Shown in pieces: positions 1 through 6,483 of a DNA stretch of 13,635 nt (its first letter is position 1; each line of letters starts with the position of its first letter). A program made the position numbers and the translations under genes. Under the pieces are notes generated by a model. It saw nothing but the letters and a program-made list of their open reading frames with translations. It was not told the DNA's origin and did no database searches. This DNA is from Bdellovibrio sp. (GTDB taxonomy: Bacteria; Bdellovibrionota; Bdellovibrionia; Bdellovibrionales; Bdellovibrionaceae), in the NCBI GenBank assembly GCA_019104905.1, contig JAHRXB010000104.1, positions 1-13,635 of the forward strand. Direction: 5' to 3'.

Positions 1-1884
1 CCTTGCAAAGTCACGATGGCTTACAACCCTTCTCACCTTGAAACCGTGAATGCGGTGGCTCTGGGCATGACTCGGGCCGCTCAAGATAAAATCGGCGCTG
101 ACGGACGTAAAAAGATTGTTCCTGTTTTAATCCACGGGGACGCCGCTTTTGCCGGACAAGGAATCGTGCAAGAGGTTTTGCAGATGGCCGGGACCAAATC
201 CCACACCGTCGGCGGAACTATTCATATCATCCTCGACAACCAAGTCGGCTTCACGACAACCGGCACGGACACTCGTTCGACTCGTTACTCTTCCGACGCA
301 GCAAAGATGACCTTCACACCGGTGATTCACGTCAACGGTGATGATGTTGAAAGCGGCGTGCGCGCAATGGACATCGCTTTACGTTACCGCCAAGAGTTCG
401 GCAAAGACGTGGTGATCAATATGATCTGCTATCGTAAGTTCGGACACAACGAAGGTGACGAGCCCGCGTTCACACAGCCTCAGATGTACGAAATTATTAA
501 AACTCATCCGACGGTTCGTGAAATTTACGCGAAAAAATTGACAGCAGAAGGCAGCTTGGATCAAAAGACGATTGACGATCTTTACAATCAAGCGATGGAC
601 CGTCTGCAGACGATTTTTGAAGATACAAAAAAGAATCCTCCCAAATTGAAGAACTTTAAATTTGACGGCGAATGGAAAGGTCTGCGCAAAGGTACGGATG
701 CGGACTTTGAAAAGTCAGCCGACACCACTTTTGATATCGCGACTTTGAAAAAAATCGGCGAAAAGATTGGCTCTTACCCTGAGTCCTTCACTCCCCACCC
801 AAAACTTTTGAAACTTCTTGAAGGCCGCAAGGCCATGGGTGCTGGCAAAGAGATGATTGACTGGGGCATGGGAGAACTTCTTGCCTATGGAACACTTCTT
901 CACGAAGGGACGCCGGTTCGTTTGACTGGTGAGGACTGTGTGCGTGGAACCTTCACGCACCGTCACGCCGGCATGTATGATTTCAAAACTGGAAAAGCTT
1001 ATTTCCCATTGGCTGATCTCAATCCCAAAGCTTCATTGCTAGTGGCAGAAAGTATTCTTTCTGAGTACGGCGTGCTCGGATTCGAATACGGCTATTCAAA
1101 TCAAGATCCTCGCACGCTTGTGATGTGGGAAGCTCAGTTCGGCGACTTCGCCAACGGCGCGCAAATCGTGATCGACCAATACATTGCAGCCTCCGAAACC
1201 AAGTGGCAGCAGATGAGCAGCTTGGTCATGTTGCTTCCTCATGGCTACGAAGGTCAGGGGCCGGAACACTCCTCTGCCCGCCTTGAAAGATTCTTGCAGT
1301 TGTCCGCTCAGAACAATATGCAGGTTTGCAATCTAACGACCCCAGCGCAGATCTACCATGCTCTTCGTCGCCAAATGCACAGAGATTTCCGTAAGCCTCT
1401 TGTGATCATGTCGCCGAAATCTTTATTGCGCCATCCTCGTGCGGTTTCATCCCTTGAAGAACTCGCTAAAGGAAGCTTCCAGGAAGTGATCGCTGACACG
1501 GTTGATAAATCCAAAGTGGACACGGTGGTGTTCGTTTCTGGTAAACTTTATTACGAATTGCTGGAAGAAAGAGAACAGTCGAAAAAGGAAAACATCGCGC
1601 TTGTTCGCCTGGAACAGATCTATCCTTTCCCTGCAAAACAAGTGACCGAAGTCTTGAAGTCTTACCCTAAGGCGAAGACTTTGATTTGGGCCCAGGAAGA
1701 ACCTAAAAACATGGGTGCCTTCCAAAACGTGTACTTCAAATTTGTCGATGTGGTTTCTAAAGCTGGCCTTAAGCTGGGCTTTGAATATGTGGGTCGTCCC
1801 GAGAGATCTTCTCCGGCGACGGGCTCTGTCCACCGACATAAAGTTGAACAAGCGGAAATCATTAAATCTATTTTTGGCGCTTAA
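1..1884 (+). CDS. sucA: 2-oxoglutarate dehydrogenase E1 component (5' partial)
   Basis: Thiamine-diphosphate-dependent E1 subunit of the cytoplasmic 2-oxoglutarate dehydrogenase complex. It decarboxylates 2-oxoglutarate and transfers the succinyl group to the lipoyl arm of SucB in the TCA cycle. The reading frame is open from base 1, and the residues before the first Met (PCKVT) continue the conserved E1 sequence leading to AYNPSHLE, so the true start lies upstream. About 627 residues are present; the family is usually about 900-950 aa, so roughly the N-terminal third is missing. Visible hallmarks are the ThDP/Mg site HGDAAFAGQG followed by DNQVGFTT, FGHNEGDEP, and the C-terminal transketolase-like half with LLPHGYEGQGPEHSSAR. 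The stop is TAA and sucB follows after 24 nt, consistent with one operon. The family call is very secure. Confidence 0.97.
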   Translation, partial: PCKVTMAYNPSHLETVNAVALGMTRAAQDKIGADGRKKIVPVLIHGDAAFAGQGIVQEVLQMAGTKSHTVGGTIHIILDNQVGFTTTGTDTRSTRYSSDAAKMTFTPVIHVNGDDVESGVRAMDIALRYRQEFGKDVVINMICYRKFGHNEGDEPAFTQPQMYEIIKTHPTVREIYAKKLTAEGSLDQKTIDDLYNQAMDRLQTIFEDTKKNPPKLKNFKFDGEWKGLRKGTDADFEKSADTTFDIATLKKIGEKIGSYPESFTPHPKLLKLLEGRKAMGAGKEMIDWGMGELLAYGTLLHEGTPVRLTGEDCVRGTFTHRHAGMYDFKTGKAYFPLADLNPKASLLVAESILSEYGVLGFEYGYSNQDPRTLVMWEAQFGDFANGAQIVIDQYIAASETKWQQMSSLVMLLPHGYEGQGPEHSSARLERFLQLSAQNNMQVCNLTTPAQIYHALRRQMHRDFRKPLVIMSPKSLLRHPRAVSSLEELAKGSFQEVIADTVDKSKVDTVVFVSGKLYYELLEEREQSKKENIALVRLEQIYPFPAKQVTEVLKSYPKAKTLIWAQEEPKNMGAFQNVYFKFVDVVSKAGLKLGFEYVGRPERSSPATGSVHRHKVEQAEIIKSIFGA

Positions 1885-1908
1885 GCACCAGGTTGAAAAG
1901 GACGTTGC

Positions 1909-3162
1909 ATGAAACAAGAGATTAAAGTTCCCGCAGTTGGGGAATCCATCACAGAAGCAACCATCGGAAGCTGGACAAAAAAATCCGGTGAGTTTGTGAA
2001 GCGCAATGAGATTTTGATGCTTCTTGAAACAGACAAAGCCAGCGTGGAAGTTGTCGCGGAAAACGATGGTGTTTTGACTATCCTTCCTGGCAACGAAGCC
2101 GGTGCGGTTGTTAAAATTGGCGCCACCGTGGCGATGCTTGATACGGACGCAAAACCTTCTGCGGAAGCGGCAGCTCCGGCTGCGGCTGCGACAGCGGCGG
2201 CTCCGAGTACGGCGGCACCAGCCCCCACTTCGACGGCGGCCTCTCAACATCTTTCCCCTGCAGTACAAAGAATTGTGACTGAAAAAGGTCTTGAGCCTTC
2301 CACCATTCAAGGCACCGGCAAAGACGGACGTCTGACAAAAGGTGATGTTCTGGACGCTTCCGCTCCCGCAAAAGCGGCAGCCCCTGCCCCTGCGGCGAAA
2401 GCCGCTCCGGCTCCTCAAGTTTCTGCGGCTGAAGTCATGGCCGCTCGTGGCCCATCCAAACAAGGCGAAAAGAAGCTTGTGCCGATGACAACGATTCGTA
2501 AACGTATCGCAGAAAGACTTAAGGAAGCGCAAAACACCTCAGCTCTTCTGACAACTTTCAACGAAATCGACATGACAAAAGTGATGGACCTTCGCTCCAA
2601 GTACAAAGACAAATTCAAAGAGAAGTATGGTTTGAATTTGGGCTTTAACGGGTTCTTCGTGAAGGCCTGTGTTGAGGCTTTGAAGGCCACTCCGGCGGTA
2701 AATGCTTGGATCAACGGAACTGATATTGAATACCATAACTACTACAATATCGGCATCGCTGTTTCTACGGATAAAGGTTTGATGGTTCCTGTCGTGAAAG
2801 ACGCGGACATGCTTTCTTTAGCCGGTATTGAAATGGCCGTTCGCGATTTGGCGTTGAAGGGCCGTGATGGCAAGATCACTCCGAATGACCTTAGCGGTGG
2901 AACTTTCTCCATCACCAATGGCGGCGTTTTCGGCTCATTGCTTTCGACTCCGATTCTTAACTTCCCTCAATCGGGCATTTTAGGTCTTCACAAAATCCAA
3001 GATAGACCTATGGCTATCAACGGGAAGGTGGAGATTCGCCCAATGATGTACGTGGCGTTCACTTACGACCACAGGATCATCGACGGAAAAGAGGCTGTAG
3101 GATTCCTCGTCAAAGTCAAAGAGCTTATCGAAGATCCCGAAAGACTTCTTTTGGAAGTTTAG
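1909..3162 (+). CDS. sucB: Dihydrolipoyllysine-residue succinyltransferase, E2 of 2-oxoglutarate dehydrogenase
   Basis: E2 core of the 2-oxoglutarate dehydrogenase complex. It accepts the succinyl group from SucA on a lipoyl-lysine and passes it to CoA. The 417-aa protein has the standard order: one lipoyl domain (about 1-76) with the lipoylated lysine in ETDKASVEV (K43), an Ala/Pro-rich flexible linker (about 80-112), a peripheral-subunit-binding domain (about 115-149), a second Ala/Pro linker (about 150-185), and the acyltransferase domain (about 188-417). The catalytic DHRxxDG motif reads DHRIIDG, with H388 and D392. The AAGGA-like sequence about 10 nt before the ATG supports the start. 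It lies directly behind sucA, and its 3' end is followed by a strong terminator. The adjacent sucA indicates the succinyl rather than the acetyl enzyme; the sequence alone decides this less firmly. Confidence 0.97.
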   Translation: MKQEIKVPAVGESITEATIGSWTKKSGEFVKRNEILMLLETDKASVEVVAENDGVLTILPGNEAGAVVKIGATVAMLDTDAKPSAEAAAPAAAATAAAPSTAAPAPTSTAASQHLSPAVQRIVTEKGLEPSTIQGTGKDGRLTKGDVLDASAPAKAAAPAPAAKAAPAPQVSAAEVMAARGPSKQGEKKLVPMTTIRKRIAERLKEAQNTSALLTTFNEIDMTKVMDLRSKYKDKFKEKYGLNLGFNGFFVKACVEALKATPAVNAWINGTDIEYHNYYNIGIAVSTDKGLMVPVVKDADMLSLAGIEMAVRDLALKGRDGKITPNDLSGGTFSITNGGVFGSLLSTPILNFPQSGILGLHKIQDRPMAINGKVEIRPMMYVAFTYDHRIIDGKEAVGFLVKVKELIEDPERLLLEV

Positions 3163-3166
3163 TCTC

Positions 3167-3198
3167 AAAAAGGCTCATCACTTCGATGGGCCTTTTTT
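3167..3198 (+). terminator. Strong intrinsic terminator of sucAB
   Basis: A hairpin begins 5 nt after the sucB stop. The 13-bp arms are 3167-3179 and 3185-3197, with one T-G wobble pair and a 5-nt ACTTC loop. The right arm ends in a run of six T. The A-run on the left mirrors the T-run, so it could also act on the opposite strand. Its position implies that most sucAB transcription ends before lpd. Confidence 0.9.
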
Positions 3199-3337
3199 GT
3201 AATCCCATGGTTAACAATATCTTGTTTCCACCAGGGCTGACACCCTAACTGCGCGCCCCTCTCTTGCTCGGCCTATCGAAGATAAGCCAGACTCTAAAAA
3301 CCAAGGTCTAATGCGAAGCTTCCTTAGTGACCAACGA

Positions 3338-3346
3338 TGCTAGAAT
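3338..3346 (+). promoter_or_regulatory. Candidate lpd promoter (extended -10) in the sucB-lpd spacer
   Basis: The 3199-3390 spacer has no credible gene. TGCTAGAAT at 3338-3346 fits an extended -10 (TG-n-TAtAAT type); no good -35 lies at standard spacing. Two small dyads flank it: 3270-3277/3281-3288 (8-bp arms, one mismatch, GAA loop) upstream, and ATACC/GGTAT (3352-3356/3362-3366) in the predicted start or leader region. The second could be an operator or a leader hairpin. AAAGGA at 3378-3383 is a good ribosome site for lpd. The preceding sucB terminator makes a separate promoter necessary, but its exact position is an inference. Confidence 0.5.
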
Positions 3347-3390
3347 GACGTATACCAACAAGGTATCCATTCTCTACAAAGGACGCTTCT

Positions 3391-4800
3391 ATGGCTGATA
3401 CTCAATTTGATCTTATTGTTATTGGTTCTGGTCCCGGCGGTTATGTTGGGGCTATTCGTGCCGCTCAGTTAGGCCTTAAGACGGCTATTATTGAAAAAGA
3501 CAAAACCTACGGAGGCACTTGCCTTAACATCGGCTGCATTCCATCCAAAGCTTTATTAGAAAGCTCTGAACACTACCAAGCTGTTCAACACGATTTGGCC
3601 GCCCACGGGGTGAAGGTCGCGAAAGTCGAGTTGGATCTTCCAACCATGATGGCTCGCAAGGACAAGGTCGTAAAACAAAATACGGAAGGCATCGCCTTCT
3701 TATTTAAGAAAAATAAAATCACTCCCTTTAACGGTTTTGGAAAAATCGTTGCTCCCGGAAAAGTGGAAGTCAAAGCCGCTGATGGCAACACGCAAATTCT
3801 GACGACAAAAAACATTATCATCGCGACAGGTTCTGCTCCCGTGGAACTTCCCTTCTTGAAGTTCGATGAAAAACGCATCGTCTCTAACACCGGGGCTCTT
3901 TCCTTAAGTGAAGTTCCCAAAACCATGATTGTTGTGGGTGGTGGCGTGATTGGACTTGAACTAGGTTCCGTGTGGCAGCGCCTCGGCGCGAAAGTCACGG
4001 TGATCGAATACGCCAATCGTTTGGGCGGACCTATGGATCAAGACTGCATGAATGTTCTTAAAAAGAATCTTGAAAAAGAAGGCATGAGCTTCCTTCTATC
4101 CACAAAAGTCACAGCCTCTAAAGTATTGAACGATGGCGTTGAAGTCTCTTACGAGTCTTTGACTGATGGCAAGGCCGCTTCCATGAAAGCCGATGTCGTG
4201 CTGGTCGCCACCGGACGCAAGCCCTTCACAAATGGTGTCGGCTGTGAAGAGCTGGGCATTCAAAAAGATCCTCAAGGTCGCATTGTGGTTGATTCGCACT
4301 ATCAAACTAACATCCCAGGCATTTATGCCATCGGAGACGTTATTGTCGGCCCGATGTTGGCTCACAAGGCGGAAGAAGAAGGCGTGGCTTTGGCGGAGAT
4401 GTTGGCCGGTCATGCGGGTCATGTGAACTATAACACCGTTCCTGGCGTTATCTACACCCATCCTGAGATTGCCTCTGTGGGAATCACCGAAGAGCAAGCC
4501 AAAGAAAAAGGTCTTGAGATCAACGTCGGCAAGTTCCCCTTCATGGCCAACGGACGCGCACGCGCCAAAGGATTCATTGAAGGTTTCGTGAAGATCATCG
4601 CCGACAAAAAAACAGATCGCATTCTTGGGGCGCATATGGTTGGACCCAGCGTTTCGGAACTGATCCATGAAGTTGTCGTGTGCATGGAGTTCGGTGGCAG
4701 CAGTGAAGATCTTGCAAGATCCTTCCACGCTCACCCTACGTTAAGTGAAGTGGTGCGCGAAGCGGCGCTTGCTGTCGAAAAACGACAAAGACAAATGTAA
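3391..4800 (+). CDS. lpd: Dihydrolipoyl dehydrogenase (E3)
   Basis: FAD-dependent E3 component that reoxidises dihydrolipoyl groups and passes electrons to NAD+. It serves 2-oxoglutarate dehydrogenase and commonly also pyruvate dehydrogenase and the glycine cleavage system. The 469-aa protein is full length. It shows the FAD-binding GSGPGGY (12-18), the redox disulfide in GGTCLNIGCIPSK (C44 and C49), the NAD-binding GGGVIG (183-188), the second FAD motif YAIGDV, and the catalytic His/Glu pair in HAHPTLSEVVRE (H448, E453). The start is supported by AAAGGA 7 nt upstream. It follows sucAB but lies behind a terminator with its own leader, which fits an E3 made for more than one complex. Nothing essential is missing. 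Confidence 0.98.
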   Translation: MADTQFDLIVIGSGPGGYVGAIRAAQLGLKTAIIEKDKTYGGTCLNIGCIPSKALLESSEHYQAVQHDLAAHGVKVAKVELDLPTMMARKDKVVKQNTEGIAFLFKKNKITPFNGFGKIVAPGKVEVKAADGNTQILTTKNIIIATGSAPVELPFLKFDEKRIVSNTGALSLSEVPKTMIVVGGGVIGLELGSVWQRLGAKVTVIEYANRLGGPMDQDCMNVLKKNLEKEGMSFLLSTKVTASKVLNDGVEVSYESLTDGKAASMKADVVLVATGRKPFTNGVGCEELGIQKDPQGRIVVDSHYQTNIPGIYAIGDVIVGPMLAHKAEEEGVALAEMLAGHAGHVNYNTVPGVIYTHPEIASVGITEEQAKEKGLEINVGKFPFMANGRARAKGFIEGFVKIIADKKTDRILGAHMVGPSVSELIHEVVVCMEFGGSSEDLARSFHAHPTLSEVVREAALAVEKRQRQM

Positions 4801-4815
4801 ACAGGTCCCCTTAAG

Positions 4816-4851
4816 TGTTGCTGGCAAAGACTTTGCCTTTTGTCAGCAACA
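4816..4851. terminator. Nested hairpin between convergent lpd and peptidase genes
   Basis: The 71-nt gap between the convergent stops holds a perfect 8-bp inverted repeat (4816-4823 with 4844-4851). This encloses, and shares one base with, a near-palindrome with 7-base arms (4823-4829/4831-4837). The inner hairpin is followed on the + strand by TTTTG, so it could end lpd transcription. The two foldings compete. There is no clear T-run on the - strand, so termination of the opposing unit here is less certain. Confidence 0.45.
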
Positions 4852-4871
4852 GGACTCCGAGCCGTTCAGAT

Positions 4872-5975
4872 TTAATGTTTTTGAAGCCAAGTCAGACTTT
4901 GACCTTCATAAAAAGTACGATCCAATAACTCTTTAGCGTCGATCCACCCATCATCATTGGCATTCTGCCATGATTCTCCCCAAGAGTTTTGAACTTGCAG
5001 GGCATCGTAGCATTTATTCTTGGCATTGCAGACACGTCGGTAACCCTTAATGACAACTTCGTGCCCAGCTCCGACAATATTCCCCACCGTGTCTTTCGCT
5101 TCAGCGCAAGCTTTCTGATTTTTTGCTTGAAGAGGTTCTTGCGTACAGAAGCTAATGGCCAAAGGTCTTTTCTGAGATAAAACCTCTTTCACCTTCGCTA
5201 ACATTTTATCATAGTTCGTTTTCTCATTGTTCTCGGGATAAATCCCCAAGCGCCAACTGCCTTTAAGAGAAAGTGAGTTTTTAAAATCCCAACACTCTTC
5301 CGGCACCAGCATTTTATCGAGGAACTTCGCGTAGCTTTCTTGTGCAAAAGCTTGGAGAATTTCTTGATTCGTGGCCTTGAGTTTAAAATTATCCTTAAGC
5401 TCTTGTGCTTTGTCTCTGGCATACTCCAGCCCACACTCGACGCAATCCCGGGTCTTTCTTTTATATGCTTCATAGCTATCTTGAAAGCGCTTCCACATTG
5501 CCATTTCTATCTTTTGAGCTTCGACGGGGTCTTTGGTTTTGCTGACCACCTGATCAAAAGGGGCGCACGATTCTTTGGCATTCATCTGAACCTCCAAAGA
5601 GTTGTACAATGCCAAGGCGGCGACGCCCCCCTCGCGCAAACCCTCATAGTTGAAGCGGTCGGTGCTGTCCTGGCCCCCGTCCACTTTGACACTAAACCGT
5701 GCCATATCCAAAGGTGATACCTTCTCCTGATCTGGCACTGCCGAGCAGTCGGCAACGTTTTTCGCCGCACAATTGGCTTCATCATAAAGAACAGAGGCCG
5801 CAAAGGCGTAACAGATACCGAAACTATCCTGACTTCGCACTCTGGGCATATTTGTCACTTGCACAACAGAGTTGGCAACGGGCTTATACTCCGAAGAGAA
5901 CGTTCTCATCCCATACGCCGCCAAAGCTCCCTCGGAAAAGATCATCAAACAAAGAAAGAAAAACCTCGCCACCAT
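4872..5975 (-). CDS. Exported papain-family (C1-like) cysteine peptidase
   Basis: Predicted exported endopeptidase of the papain fold, acting in the periplasm or outside the cell; its substrate is unknown. The 367-aa protein starts with a signal peptide (MVARFFFLCLMIFSEGALAA, cleavage near residue 20). It then goes straight into the catalytic region without the usual inhibitory prodomain. The papain catalytic set is visible: Q49 and C55 in RSQDSFGICYAFAA, H305 in GAGHEVVIKGY, and N330 in VQNSWGESW. About 250 residues separate Cys and His, well above the roughly 130 in papain, because of a charged helical insertion. Besides C55 I count ten cysteines, enough for five disulfides. The frame is open upstream to 6140, but the ATG at 5975 is preferred: it has AGGA 8 nt upstream, begins a clean signal peptide and lies 1 nt after the preceding stop. 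Confidence 0.85.
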   Translation of the reverse strand: MVARFFFLCLMIFSEGALAAYGMRTFSSEYKPVANSVVQVTNMPRVRSQDSFGICYAFAASVLYDEANCAAKNVADCSAVPDQEKVSPLDMARFSVKVDGGQDSTDRFNYEGLREGGVAALALYNSLEVQMNAKESCAPFDQVVSKTKDPVEAQKIEMAMWKRFQDSYEAYKRKTRDCVECGLEYARDKAQELKDNFKLKATNQEILQAFAQESYAKFLDKMLVPEECWDFKNSLSLKGSWRLGIYPENNEKTNYDKMLAKVKEVLSQKRPLAISFCTQEPLQAKNQKACAEAKDTVGNIVGAGHEVVIKGYRRVCNAKNKCYDALQVQNSWGESWQNANDDGWIDAKELLDRTFYEGQSLTWLQKH

Positions 5976-5976
5976 T

Positions 5977-6369
5977 TTATCGATCCTGGAAATGTTTATT
6001 ATACAACGACCACGCATCGACCATCGAGCCATCGCTAAAAACGCAATAGTCATATTCCCGTTTCTTAGCATCCAAGAGAATCCTATTGTTGGCATTATGC
6101 GCATGACAGTATCGAGCCGCCGGATTACCGACCGTACCAACCCCCGGCGTTGGAATAAGGGCCACTTTCTGTCCGACGGCCTTCCAGGCCGCGCAGTGCA
6201 TTTTTCCCGATTTGAGACAGTTCTTTGAGATTTTCACGCCCTCAACTTCCGTGATGGCAATTCTTTGATAACTTTTTTTATCGCTGTTATATAAATCTAA
6301 AGCCAACTCAGCCGCCAAAGCCGATTCCTGGGCCCACAAAATAAAGCCTAAAACAATAAACAGTCTCAT
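5977..6369 (-). CDS. Small exported protein with DUF333-like C-terminal domain
   Basis: A 130-aa exported protein with a signal peptide (MRLFIVLGFILWAQESALAA). Its C-terminal third resembles the DUF333 family, sometimes labelled putative hemolysin: NPAARYC (82-88) and then YDYCVFSDGSMVDAWSLY (about 106-123), matching the family pattern NPAs-YC, cysteine, PDGS and EWaLy. The molecular role of DUF333 is not established, and the hemolysin label is weak. Four cysteines (C51, C59, C88, C109) may form two disulfides. The stop codon is 1 nt from the peptidase ATG, so the two are almost certainly co-transcribed and translationally coupled. I infer a partner, inhibitor or folding helper for the peptidase, unproven. 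A GTG at 6387 would add six residues; neither start has a good ribosome site, and the ATG gives the better signal peptide. Confidence 0.75.
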   Translation of the reverse strand: MRLFIVLGFILWAQESALAAELALDLYNSDKKSYQRIAITEVEGVKISKNCLKSGKMHCAAWKAVGQKVALIPTPGVGTVGNPAARYCHAHNANNRILLDAKKREYDYCVFSDGSMVDAWSLYNKHFQDR

Positions 6370-6483
6370 AATTAAATATTGAGCCACTCAGAGCTGTTAA
6401 GGAAGGGAGGTTGAGAAAACTGGGCCGACGTCGGGCTGTATTTAGCTATAAACCATTATTAGATTTTGGCCGATATAAAGCCT
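6370..6483. promoter_or_regulatory. Divergent control region with a 10-bp palindrome
   Basis: This spacer separates the leftward DUF333/peptidase unit from the rightward zincin/cyclase unit, so it must carry outward promoters for both. It contains the perfect palindrome CCGACGTCGG (6425-6434), with a further G-C and G-T pair outside a mismatch. An AT-rich stretch follows (6438-6465, including TATAAA at 6447-6452). I could not fix -35/-10 pairs with good spacing for either direction. The palindrome's central position suggests an operator shared by both units; this is an inference. Confidence 0.45.

Noticed and set aside
1447..2532. 361-codon open frame on the - strand across the end of sucA and start of sucB
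   Set aside because: It is antisense to two securely identified genes, its protein is Arg/Cys/Phe-rich without family motifs, and it spans the gene boundary. It is a codon-bias shadow.
5976..6140. N-terminal extension of the papain-like peptidase by 55 residues
   Set aside because: The extension overlaps the DUF333-like gene in another frame, lacks protein-like features, and would bury an evident signal peptide preceded by a good ribosome site.
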